64,000 nucleotides of DNA from Ancylomarina sp. DW003 (GTDB taxonomy: Bacteria; Bacteroidota; Bacteroidia; Bacteroidales; Marinifilaceae): NCBI RefSeq assembly GCF_029029505.1, contig NZ_JAKJSD010000013.1:1-64000 (forward strand). Direction: 5' to 3'. Below are positions 45,163 through 53,187 of the stretch, piece after piece; the stretch's first letter is position 1; each line of letters opens with the position of its first letter. The position numbers were made by a program, and so were the translations under genes. The notes beneath the pieces are model-generated. The model made no database searches, was not told the DNA's origin, and saw nothing but the letters and a program-made list of their open reading frames with translations.

Positions 45163-46410
45163 CTAGGCTTTAATATTATAGGCCATCAGTGCATCTTCGT
45201 GACGCACATACAAAACGCCATCTTTAATCACCAAATGTGACCAGTGTGGCCCTTTCCCAAGAGGTACTTTAAAAGTGCTTATCACTTCAAATCCTTTGGG
45301 GCTTGCTTTTGCCAATGCGATATTTCCACCTTTTTCGTCGTAACAATACAACATCCCTTCAGCTGAGATAATAGAACCTTTATTCTCCCACTCTGTCTCG
45401 TACATCGGCTTACCGGTTTCCCACTCAAGGCAAATCCACTTACCCATTCTGTTATGCTCCCAATTGGCTCCATATACGTAATCGCCTAAACGAACAGCAC
45501 CACCATGATGAACGTCCAATAAAGAATCAACATAGGCCAGTTTTACCGTTGAAGCATCTTCACTCAAGTCGAGCATTACAGATTTATGATCGTAACCATT
45601 GGTTACAAATATTTTCCCTTCGTGATAAAGTGGTGTATTGGTCTGAATATTGGCTTTCCATTCACCACCTGCATATTTTGCGTAATCGAATGTCCAAATA
45701 ATCTCACCACTCTCCGGATTCACTCCTATAATATTATTCTCAGTAACCGTAACGATCAGCTTCTTTCCGTTTCTATCGACCATTAGCGGCGAAACATATC
45801 CAGGTTTATCATTCAAGCTTTTTGATTGCCAAACAACATCGCCTGTCATTTTATTTAAGGCAATCATAGTTGTTTTAGGTCCACAAGGCGTATAATACAC
45901 ATAATCGCCATGTAGCAATAAAGATTCTGAGATTCCCCATTGCCCATAAGTTCCTTCAAATTTCTGGCTCGCTTTCATTTGCCAGAATATATTCCCTGTT
46001 TTTCCACAAACACAAGCTAAATCACCTTTCCCACTTGAAAGATAAATACGATTATCTTCAATGGTAGGTGTGCAACGACTATCTGGGAAAGTATTATCCC
46101 AACGACGACCATAAGGCACTTGCCATTTCAGCTGACCTTTCATATCAACAGCCATCAATACATCCATTGAATCTTTTATTCCTGTTAAATAAACCGTTTC
46201 ATTCACCACAGCTACTGAAGAATATCCTTTAGGAATATCAACTAAAGACCATAACATCTCAGGTCCTTTTTCCGGCCATTCTTTCAACAAACCTGTTTCG
46301 TTATAAACACCTGTTCGATTTGGCCCACGCCATTCACTTTTTTGCTTTGGGGAATTACATTGAGTAAAAATAGCAGTGGCAGCTAAGCCAAGTAAAATCA
46401 ATCGTTTCAT
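45163..46410 (-). CDS. PQQ-like beta-propeller lipoprotein (QWRG family)
   Basis: 415 aa. Lipobox in TAIFTQC near residue 19. The mature start EWRGPNRTGVYNETGLLKEW and the end VLYVRHEDALMAYNI match the paralogues at 27773 and 46466. Docking Trp blades include KTGNIFWQM, MTGDVVWQS and ESGEIIWTF. The SEWRGPNRTG start is also common in propeller proteins of Planctomycetes and Verrucomicrobia, from memory. Localisation: outer membrane or periplasmic face. Confidence 0.84.
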   Translation of the reverse strand: MKRLILLGLAATAIFTQCNSPKQKSEWRGPNRTGVYNETGLLKEWPEKGPEMLWSLVDIPKGYSSVAVVNETVYLTGIKDSMDVLMAVDMKGQLKWQVPYGRRWDNTFPDSRCTPTIEDNRIYLSSGKGDLACVCGKTGNIFWQMKASQKFEGTYGQWGISESLLLHGDYVYYTPCGPKTTMIALNKMTGDVVWQSKSLNDKPGYVSPLMVDRNGKKLIVTVTENNIIGVNPESGEIIWTFDYAKYAGGEWKANIQTNTPLYHEGKIFVTNGYDHKSVMLDLSEDASTVKLAYVDSLLDVHHGGAVRLGDYVYGANWEHNRMGKWICLEWETGKPMYETEWENKGSIISAEGMLYCYDEKGGNIALAKASPKGFEVISTFKVPLGKGPHWSHLVIKDGVLYVRHEDALMAYNIKA

Positions 46411-46465
46411 TTCTATATTCTATTTATCAAATGGAGTTATCTTTCGTAAATTCAAACTTTATAAT

Positions 46466-47671
46466 TTAGATCTCGTAAACCATAAATGCATTACCATGAC
46501 GAACATACATTCTGTTCTTATGGATCACTAAATGAGCCCAGTGTTGCTTTGTTCCCATAGGCACACGGAAAAAACTCACTTTATTAAATGCTTCTCCCTT
46601 AATATCAATTAGTCCAATCTCACCATTATCGCCGTAGCAATACAACATGCCGTCAGCAAAAATCACATTTCCTTTTGCTATTGCTTTAGAAGAGTAAATT
46701 TCTTTTCCTGTATTCCAGTCAATACAATACCACATTCGATTTTTATGACCCGAAACATAAATTTTGCCATCAACCAGAACAGCACCGCCCATTTGGTTAT
46801 CAACAAATTTATTTCGCCACAATTCCTTTACAGACGTTCCATCTTCAGATAATTGCAGCATTACACCACCTTTTCCATATCCGCTAAAGCAAAATAGTTG
46901 ACCATCTTTATACAAAGGTGTATTTGGATGAATATCATACGTATTCTTATGCTCAAAGTTCCAAAGCATTTCTCCATTTTCAACATCAACTCCAATAATT
47001 GAACCACCTGTGTGAGTTACCATTATAGAACGATTCCCACGCTTCACTACCAATGGAGAACAATAAGCTGATTTTTCACCCATTGCTTTTGTTTTCCAGA
47101 TCAGCTCGCCTGTTTTCTTATTTACAGCAATAACATTGGTTTCTTCACCACCAGGCGTACAAAACAATTTATCGCCTTCAATCAAAAGATTTTCAGTCAT
47201 TCCGAAACGAAGGTTTCTGCCTCCATATTCAGACAACATATTTTTAGACCAAATTTTTTCTCCGTTCTTTGCAGACAAAGCGACCAATTCGCCATGGCCA
47301 CTCATCATATACAACATGCCATCATCCAAAAGTGGCGTTCCTCTGACACCGTCATAATTATCCATCCACTCTTTGGCATAATTCTTTTTCCAAAGCTCTT
47401 TTCCTGAATGATCGAAAGCTATAATAAACCCCTGATCTCCATCAACACCTCCGGTATAAACAACATCATCGGTTACAGTTGCTGATGCATGACCATCACC
47501 AAGGGTTTCATAACTCCACAATAATTTAGGACCTGATTCAGGCCACTTTTTTAACAAAGCTTTGGAGTCATACTTACCATCACGATCAATACCACGCCAT
47601 TGCACCATTTCCTGAGCAAAAGATTGAAAAACGAACAATAAACTAGCTACGAATAAAAAAAGAGATTTCAT
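46466..47671 (-). CDS. Secreted PQQ-like beta-propeller protein (QWRG family), first gene of the locus
   Basis: 401 aa from the ATG at 47671; a longer frame would need a TTG 21 bases upstream. Signal peptide to about residue 20 (FQSFAQ), no lipobox. Mature start QWRGIDRDGKYDSKALLKKW, end RMYVRHGNAFMVYEI. Blades include KNGEKIWSK, KTGELIWKT and ENGEMLWNF. It is the promoter-proximal gene of the ~27-kb series, with a candidate promoter 66 bp upstream. Confidence 0.85.
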   Translation of the reverse strand: MKSLFLFVASLLFVFQSFAQEMVQWRGIDRDGKYDSKALLKKWPESGPKLLWSYETLGDGHASATVTDDVVYTGGVDGDQGFIIAFDHSGKELWKKNYAKEWMDNYDGVRGTPLLDDGMLYMMSGHGELVALSAKNGEKIWSKNMLSEYGGRNLRFGMTENLLIEGDKLFCTPGGEETNVIAVNKKTGELIWKTKAMGEKSAYCSPLVVKRGNRSIMVTHTGGSIIGVDVENGEMLWNFEHKNTYDIHPNTPLYKDGQLFCFSGYGKGGVMLQLSEDGTSVKELWRNKFVDNQMGGAVLVDGKIYVSGHKNRMWYCIDWNTGKEIYSSKAIAKGNVIFADGMLYCYGDNGEIGLIDIKGEAFNKVSFFRVPMGTKQHWAHLVIHKNRMYVRHGNAFMVYEI

Positions 47672-47736
47672 ATTTTTAATTATTGGATTCAAAATCGTTA
47701 GAATAACAAACTATATAATTTCAGATAGCAGAATTT

Positions 47737-47765
47737 CAAATCTATCAATTCTTAATTCAAATCAA
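47737..47765 (-). promoter_or_regulatory. Candidate promoter of the redox/terpenoid locus
   Basis: On the minus strand TTG (47763-47765), an 18-bp spacer and TAGATTTG (47737-47744) match the Bacteroidota promoter. It would start transcription near 47730, about 60 nt before the ATG at 47671. The surrounding 47672-47961 is AT-rich and without a gene. Confidence 0.5.
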
Positions 47766-47961
47766 CGACAAAACACTTGCGTTAACACCTGATTAACAAA
47801 GCTTTAATTATTATTTAATCTAATTAAGCTTAACTAACATTCAACTTATAACTTCATAAGCAATTACAAGATTCTAAAGATAAGACCTATCAGTCGTAAT
47901 TATCCATGAGAAATATCCTTTATTAGAAATCCATTATAAGTCTAAATAAACCCAAGCCTTA

Positions 47962-49110
47962 TTACTTATTGCTCAAATCAGGAATTACATTCTCTAATAT
48001 TCGATTCAAATATTCAATAAAACTCATATCTGTTTTAGCAAAATCGCAATTAGATTGTAAAGCCACAGCAATTTTATATTGAGGAAAATAAGCCATAATC
48101 GAATTAAAACCTGGAACAAATCCCGTATGCCCATATGCCTTTCCAAAATCGGTCTTATAAATAAAACTCCCCATTCCATAAGAATACCCCTCAGTAAGAT
48201 TCTGCCCATTTTCATTAGGAACTATTATCATATCCAAGCTAGATTTTGAAAACATTTTTGCTTCATAATACAATTTTGCCCAACGTGCTAAATCTGAAGT
48301 TGTAGATGCCATGCCACCCCCAGTCCATTCCATTTGAGGATTAAAAACATATTCCCCATCAATAACAACGACTTCTGGCATTCGAAAAAACTCCGGCAAT
48401 TTCGAATAAGCAACAGGAAGATTAGGAACATCCCTTTGAGTAGCTGGATATGTTGATTTTAGGTTTTCAGAAATCAACAATCTCTTCCCCACCTCATCAT
48501 AATAGTCCGATCCTGTTATTTTTTCAATCAACATACCAATCAGCAAATAGTTAGAGTCGGAATATGCCCAACTCTTTCCTGCTTCATGCAAAGGCTCCAT
48601 GTCAAATATATAACTAAGCCGTTCTTTATAGGTCCACACCTTATTCGGATTAGTTCGAAGTGATTCCCAAATCTCTTGCGCATTTATATATCGCGGCAAA
48701 CCTGTGGTATGCTTAACAAGCATCTCAACACTTATATCCGAAATATTAGGTAGTCGATGAAGCCATTTGTGATCTGGAAAATAACCTATCAATTTCTTTT
48801 TCAAATCAACTTTTCCCGCCTCAACTAATTGCATAAGAATTGCTACAGCGTAAGTTTTACCAACCGATCCAGAAAACATAACAGAGTTTTGATTCAAAGG
48901 CTCCTTCGTTTTCAAATTAGCCAAACCTGACGAGTAGTTATCTTGTCGATCATCAGCATAAACAATTGAAAAGTTTAAGCCTGGAATTTTATTCTCTAAA
49001 ACCAAGGCATCCATCTCATGCTGAATACTCTTCTTTTTAATTTCATCTCCAGAAGCAAAAACAACTAACTGAATCACAACAAATAGGCATAAACAAACAA
49101 CTCGTTTCAT
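47962..49110 (-). CDS. Beta-lactamase-family serine hydrolase (class C fold)
   Basis: 382 aa. Signal peptide to ~20 (VVFASG). The PF00144 motifs are visible: SVGK (Ser82, Lys85) and a final HTGFVPG; the middle motif reads YSDSNY with Asp in the place of the usual Asn. This family covers D-aminopeptidases, esterases and penicillin-binding relatives; a true beta-lactamase cannot be claimed. It follows the TetR-type regulator gene by 42 bp on the same strand and so is probably its target. Confidence 0.87.
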   Translation of the reverse strand: MKRVVCLCLFVVIQLVVFASGDEIKKKSIQHEMDALVLENKIPGLNFSIVYADDRQDNYSSGLANLKTKEPLNQNSVMFSGSVGKTYAVAILMQLVEAGKVDLKKKLIGYFPDHKWLHRLPNISDISVEMLVKHTTGLPRYINAQEIWESLRTNPNKVWTYKERLSYIFDMEPLHEAGKSWAYSDSNYLLIGMLIEKITGSDYYDEVGKRLLISENLKSTYPATQRDVPNLPVAYSKLPEFFRMPEVVVIDGEYVFNPQMEWTGGGMASTTSDLARWAKLYYEAKMFSKSSLDMIIVPNENGQNLTEGYSYGMGSFIYKTDFGKAYGHTGFVPGFNSIMAYFPQYKIAVALQSNCDFAKTDMSFIEYLNRILENVIPDLSNK

Positions 49111-49152
49111 AATTATATTGACTTTAGAAAAACAACATACTAGGCTTAGGTT

Positions 49153-49731
49153 CTATCTTAATGCATTCATACACATCTTAACAAGCAAACGCATCTCCTC
49201 GTCATCACTCATTCGATCTGAACAATACCCCCGATTCGAATATTCTATAAACTTCACAGGGATTGTTAAAATCGTCAACTGAACATCAATCACCCTTGTT
49301 TCATCACAAAACTCCCCTGTATCTTTGCCAAGTTTTAATAATATTTTAGACATTTCATCTATTGCCAAAGATCTCGATTGGGGATATTCAAATTCAAAAT
49401 CGTAAACTAAAGAATGAGCAAAATGAATGGCATCTGGCTCAGTTTTAGAAAGCTTAAAAAGAAAGTGTACAATATCCTCAACAACTCCAATAGCCTTATC
49501 CCTACGCTTCAAACTATCAAAAATAAAATCATGAAATGTTTTCAATTGCGTCTCAAAAACATCCTGAACAAGCTCCGACTTATTCTTATAATGACGATAC
49601 AGATAACCATCAGAAACCTGAGCCCTTCTTGCAAGCTCTGCAATCGAAGCGCCATGATACCCCTTCTCAACAATTAGCTTTCTTGTTTCTTTTTTTATCC
49701 GTTCAATCTTACTATTATCAATAGGTTTCAT
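49153..49731 (-). CDS. TetR/AcrR-type transcription regulator
   Basis: 192 aa from the ATG at 49731. A longer frame begins with GTG at 49761, but that would lie inside the symmetric operator, so the ATG is preferred. N-terminal helix-turn-helix: TRKLIVEKGYHGASIAELARRAQVSDGYLYRHYKNK, whose VSDGYLYRHY is the recognition helix. The C-terminal ligand domain is not recognised. Likely autoregulated and controls the serine hydrolase gene downstream. Confidence 0.88.
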   Translation of the reverse strand: MKPIDNSKIERIKKETRKLIVEKGYHGASIAELARRAQVSDGYLYRHYKNKSELVQDVFETQLKTFHDFIFDSLKRRDKAIGVVEDIVHFLFKLSKTEPDAIHFAHSLVYDFEFEYPQSRSLAIDEMSKILLKLGKDTGEFCDETRVIDVQLTILTIPVKFIEYSNRGYCSDRMSDDEEMRLLVKMCMNALR

Positions 49732-49746
49732 TCTCTTTCTTTTAAA

Positions 49747-49764
49747 TGAATGAGCATTCACTCA
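49747..49764. promoter_or_regulatory. Putative TetR-type operator
   Basis: TGAATGAGCATTCACTCA is an inverted repeat of the form TGAnTGA-N4-TCAnTCA, 16 bp before the ATG at 49731. This is the usual length and spacing of TetR-family operators. Confidence 0.6.
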
Positions 49765-49913
49765 TTACAAATTAAAAGAAAAATTCTTAATTTATCAACC
49801 CCTACTTTTCTCATCCCTAACTCTAAACAAAAAAAAGGACAACCGAATCAACCAGTTACCCCTCTACAACCTCTTTCAATTCGAACAAGTTCTTATTCGT
49901 AATAATTTAACTG

Positions 49914-50546
49914 TTACTTTATAAACAAAACCACATTAGGTTCAATACAAATCATTTCGGACTGCCACCTATCTGCCAAAAATTTAAAATTCTGCTCTGA
50001 AAAGAAACAAATATGAGTCAGGTCTCTCTTGTAATACCAAGTCAAAAATTCGTCTTTAGAAGGCAAAAATTGAGTTTTTATAGCCAAAATCCCATTGGGA
50101 TTTAACAATCCGAACAATCTATCAAGCTCCATTTGCGGTTTATGAAGATGTTCAACCACCTCACAAGCCGTTATAAAATCGTATGTTTTATCAAACACGT
50201 CCTCATTAGGCGCATAAAAAGCATCGTAAATATCGGTTTGAAACCCTCGAGACTCAAACATTTTTGATAAAGTTGGACCAGGACCACTTCCGAAATCCAA
50301 CCCACAAGCACCTTCTGATATTCGATCAAGCACCGGATTCATTATTTGTTTCAAATAATCTTGATAAACCAAATCTTCAGGCATATTGGTATGCTTATCA
50401 TACTTTGCCTTCTCAGCCTCGAATGTTATAAAAAAAACTTGTGGAACAAAAACAAGCTGACAAGCTAAGCAAGAATGATACTCTCGAGATTCTCCCTCAC
50501 AATAGAATGAGGTATTTTCGGAATGACATAAGGGACATTTTTCCAC
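49914..50546 (-). CDS. Zinc-ribbon class I methyltransferase
   Basis: 210 aa, GTG start at 50546. The N-terminus has a zinc ribbon with CPLC (4-7) and CLAC (27-30). The Rossmann SAM motif is GLDFGSGPGPTLSK near residue 80-95, followed by the acidic motif YDAF and EVVEHLHKP. This is the Methyltransf_23-type layout. Substrate unknown. It is transcribed with, or after, the 145-aa membrane protein gene 48 bp upstream. Confidence 0.85.
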   Translation of the reverse strand: MEKCPLCHSENTSFYCEGESREYHSCLACQLVFVPQVFFITFEAEKAKYDKHTNMPEDLVYQDYLKQIMNPVLDRISEGACGLDFGSGPGPTLSKMFESRGFQTDIYDAFYAPNEDVFDKTYDFITACEVVEHLHKPQMELDRLFGLLNPNGILAIKTQFLPSKDEFLTWYYKRDLTHICFFSEQNFKFLADRWQSEMICIEPNVVLFIK

Positions 50547-50594
50547 GATAAGATTTTAGTTTATCACAAAACTTGCAGTAATTTCCACAAAATC

Positions 50595-51032
50595 CTAATT
50601 CTCCTTAAACAATTTCACTTGCCTCAAGCCAAGAACAATCAATGCTACCAACTTCAGAATTTCCATAACGCCATACATCATATGAACCGAACTTTTCTCT
50701 GGCTGCATACCTTGAATTATCAACTGAGCATGCTCGTTTAATTCTGGCAGTAAATAACCTGATTGAGCAACAATAAAAGTAAACACGACAACTCCTGATG
50801 TCACAATAATTCTATCGGTGTATTTATAAAAAAGAACAAGCAAAAGAAAAGCAGAAAATAGACGTTCAACCATATTCAAAGCACCAAAAACATGCTGTCC
50901 CACATCAAGTGCAGTAGGCAAATCAAGACTTTCAGCCCTAAACTTCACCCATGCCTCCATAAAGCTAATAGACAATATAAAACCTACCCATATAAAACTT
51001 ACTACAAACCCGTAATTTACTAATTTCTTCAT
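50595..51032 (-). CDS. Four-helix membrane protein of unknown function
   Basis: 145 aa with about four transmembrane helices (~7-27, ~52-70, ~75-95, ~118-138). One loop between helices 1 and 2 is acidic/basic (KFRAESLDLPTALDVGQHVFG). Resembles DUF4149-like small membrane proteins, but I cannot assign a family. Divergent from mraZ. Confidence 0.7.
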   Translation of the reverse strand: MKKLVNYGFVVSFIWVGFILSISFMEAWVKFRAESLDLPTALDVGQHVFGALNMVERLFSAFLLLVLFYKYTDRIIVTSGVVVFTFIVAQSGYLLPELNEHAQLIIQGMQPEKSSVHMMYGVMEILKLVALIVLGLRQVKLFKEN

Positions 51033-51300
51033 GCCATTTATTTTTATACTTTTGCAGCCATTCTAAACCCCAAAGCTGTCAATTGTTATTTTGAATGAGT
51101 AAAAATAGCAAAAAGATAATCTAAACCTCATACGAAATCAACTAAAGATATCGTTGATCAGGACAATAATAATGAATGACTAAAAAACCACCGTTCATGG
51201 GTGAAAGTAAGTTTTAGAAAACCAAAGTAATAAGCCCACATACTCACCCCAATATAAAACCTAAATAGAACGAACAAAAAAAGTTTTCAACAATATCACT
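51033..51300. other. Spacer upstream of the mraZ operator
   Basis: No gene visible. A TACTTTTG box (51047-51054), full match to TAnnTTTG on the plus strand and followed by CAGCC, may start a longer leader for the dcw transcript, but no TTG is found at the -33 distance. Confidence 0.4.
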
Positions 51301-51330
51301 AAAGTGGGGCAAAGTGGTTGAAAGTGGTTT
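51301..51330 (+). promoter_or_regulatory. MraZ-binding repeats (three AAAGTGG, 10-bp period)
   Basis: AAAGTGG occurs at 51301, 51311 and 51321, each followed by three variable bases. Direct repeats with a 10-bp period in front of mraZ are the form of the MraZ operator in E. coli (TGGG-N5 repeats). Family knowledge says MraZ binds them to repress the dcw cluster. Confidence 0.8.
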
Positions 51331-51348
51331 GGAAATTTCTTACTTTTA
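51318..51348 (+). promoter_or_regulatory. mraZ/dcw promoter overlapping the MraZ repeats
   Basis: TTG (51318-51320), 20 bp, TACTTTTA (51341-51348; one mismatch to TAnnTTTG). The -33 box lies in the second repeat, so MraZ bound to the repeats would block RNA polymerase. Start of transcription would be near 51355, about 16 nt before the ATG. Confidence 0.55.
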
Positions 51349-51370
51349 CATTTATAAACCATTTTTATCA

Positions 51371-51829
51371 ATGTTAACATTTATAGGCGATTACCCTTGC
51401 AAACTTGATGCAAAAGGACGAGTACTTCTTCCTGCTGCCTTTCGAAAGCTGTTAGCAGCATCTTCCGAAGACAGGTTTGTTATGCGAAAAAACCTATACG
51501 AAAACTGCCTTGACCTTTTTCCATCATCTGAATGGGATAAGCAATTAGCTAAGGTTCGATGCCAACTAAATCCATTTAATCGTAAGCATGCAACATTCTT
51601 ACGAGAATTTTTCAGAGGAACTGCAGAAGTGCAAGTCGACAGCAATGGTCGAATCCTTATCCCCAAAAAATATTTTGCAGATACAGACCTGTCCAAAGGC
51701 TTAACACTTGTAGGACAAGATGGTAAAATTGAAATATGGGATACAGAAAAATACAAGGACTCAGGAATGAACCAAGAAGAGTTCAATCAATTGGCAAATG
51801 AAATTTTAGGTGACAATACAACACTATAG
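51371..51829 (+). CDS. mraZ: Transcription regulator MraZ
   Basis: 152 aa from the ATG at 51371. A longer frame begins at GTG 51314, but this would translate the operator and promoter, and the ATG gives the normal length. Two AbrB-like SpoVT repeats are present: DAKGRVLLPAAFRKLL and DSNGRILIPKKYF. Represses the dcw operon from its own promoter. First gene of a plus-strand cluster that runs to the end of the window. Confidence 0.95.
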   Translation: MLTFIGDYPCKLDAKGRVLLPAAFRKLLAASSEDRFVMRKNLYENCLDLFPSSEWDKQLAKVRCQLNPFNRKHATFLREFFRGTAEVQVDSNGRILIPKKYFADTDLSKGLTLVGQDGKIEIWDTEKYKDSGMNQEEFNQLANEILGDNTTL

Positions 51830-51876
51830 GTTAGATTTCTTAAATATATATTCAAATTTTATAATTATCATATAAC

Positions 51877-52782
51877 ATGACATCATATCACGTACCTGTA
51901 CTTTTAAACGAAAGCATTGAAGCTTTAGACATCAAACCAGATGGGATATATGTCGATTTAACTTTTGGTGGCGGTGGTCATTCAAGAGAAATTATTAAAC
52001 ATCTTACAACAGGCAAACTTATTGGTTTCGACCAAGATGTGGATGCAGAGAGAAATATAATTGATGATGAACGTTTTATTTTTATTCGTCACAATTTTAG
52101 ATATTTCAAAAATTTTCTAAAATATATTGGCTACGAAAAAGTGGATGGTATTCTTGCCGACCTTGGTGTGTCATCTCACGAATTTGATGTTGCAGAACGT
52201 GGGTTTTCATTCCGATTTGATGGTGACTTGGATATGAGAATGAATCAAAGTGCTGATTTCAATGCTGCTGATCTTTTGAACACCTATTCTTCTGATGAAC
52301 TTTTCCGAGTTTTCAAATACTATGGAGAGGTGAAAAACCCGGGAAAATTAGTTCGGTTGATTCTTGCCCATCGTGCAGATAATGAATTCAAAACTATCCA
52401 ACAATTGAAGGAAGTTATTTTGCCTTGTACTCCAAAATTCAAAGAGCACAGATATTGGGCACAAGTTTTCCAAGCACTAAGAATTGAAGTAAACGCAGAG
52501 ATGGATGTTCTAAAAGACATGCTTAATCAGATTCCTGACGCCTTAAAACCAGATGGAAGACTAGCTGTTATAACTTACCATTCACTTGAAGATAGGCTGG
52601 TTAAGAATTTCATTCGCGATGGAAAGTTTGCAGGAGGTGCCGAGAAAGATTTCTATGGCAAAACAAATGCTCCACTAGAAGCAGTCAACAGAAAAGTGAT
52701 TCTTCCTGGTGAAGAAGAATTAGAATTAAATAATAGATCGAGAAGTGCAAAACTTAGAATAGCACAACCTCGAACAAAATAA
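51877..52782 (+). CDS. rsmH: 16S rRNA m4C1402 methyltransferase
   Basis: 301 aa. N-terminal YHVPVLLNESIEALDI and SAM-binding DLTFGGGGHSREI (28-40), then ADLGVSSHEFD and the late YHSLEDRLVKNF, all signatures of RsmH (MraW). It N4-methylates C1402 of 16S rRNA. Starts 47 bp after mraZ. Confidence 0.97.
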   Translation: MTSYHVPVLLNESIEALDIKPDGIYVDLTFGGGGHSREIIKHLTTGKLIGFDQDVDAERNIIDDERFIFIRHNFRYFKNFLKYIGYEKVDGILADLGVSSHEFDVAERGFSFRFDGDLDMRMNQSADFNAADLLNTYSSDELFRVFKYYGEVKNPGKLVRLILAHRADNEFKTIQQLKEVILPCTPKFKEHRYWAQVFQALRIEVNAEMDVLKDMLNQIPDALKPDGRLAVITYHSLEDRLVKNFIRDGKFAGGAEKDFYGKTNAPLEAVNRKVILPGEEELELNNRSRSAKLRIAQPRTK

Positions 52783-52803
52783 ATGTGATTCAAATTGAAA
52801 AGA

Positions 52804-53184
52804 ATGTTTGGGTTTAAACGAAAATATAACGACTTCATCAGTCCGAAAGAAGAAATAAAAGAAACCCCTTCGGGATCTTTTAAAGATATTATTTCGGGTA
52901 GCGTCTTATCAAAGGATGTTGTGGTTAGGCATCTTCCCTTTATTCTTTTCATTGCTATTCTTGGCATCTACTACATTAGTAATCGATATCACTCAGAGCG
53001 CGTTTATCGAGAAATGATTAGTCTGGAAAAAGAATTAAAAGAGCTTCGTTTTGAATCAATAACAACTGCATCAGATTTGATGTATATGAGCAAACAATCA
53101 GAAGTTGTAAAAAGAGTTGAAAAAGAGGGTCTTGATTTAATCGAATCAACTGAACCTCCGGTAAAAATCTATTTAGAAGAGTAA
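52804..53184 (+). CDS. ftsL: FtsL-like division protein
   Basis: 126 aa from the ATG at 52804 (a TTG nine bases upstream would add three residues). One transmembrane helix (~42-60; LPFILFIAILGIYYISN) and a short coiled coil after it (EREMISLEKELKELRFE-like). Sequence is poorly conserved, but FtsL is recognised by size, topology and position between rsmH and ftsI. Its cytoplasmic N-terminal part (~40 aa) is longer than in E. coli. Confidence 0.8.
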   Translation: MFGFKRKYNDFISPKEEIKETPSGSFKDIISGSVLSKDVVVRHLPFILFIAILGIYYISNRYHSERVYREMISLEKELKELRFESITTASDLMYMSKQSEVVKRVEKEGLDLIESTEPPVKIYLEE

Positions 53185-53187
53185 ACT

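Noticed and set aside
27773-47671. PQQ-dependent dehydrogenases
   Set aside because: The propellers are 368-474 aa (or linker-anchored) and I cannot find the extra Ca2+/PQQ-binding features of ~600-aa alcohol or glucose dehydrogenases, nor any haem CxxCH motif.
47962-49110. Antibiotic-resistance beta-lactamase
   Set aside because: Only the general PF00144 motifs are present and the middle motif is altered; the family is mostly not lactamases.
51391-51786. 131-aa minus-strand open frame opposite mraZ
   Set aside because: It is antisense to a clear MraZ gene and shows no family signature.
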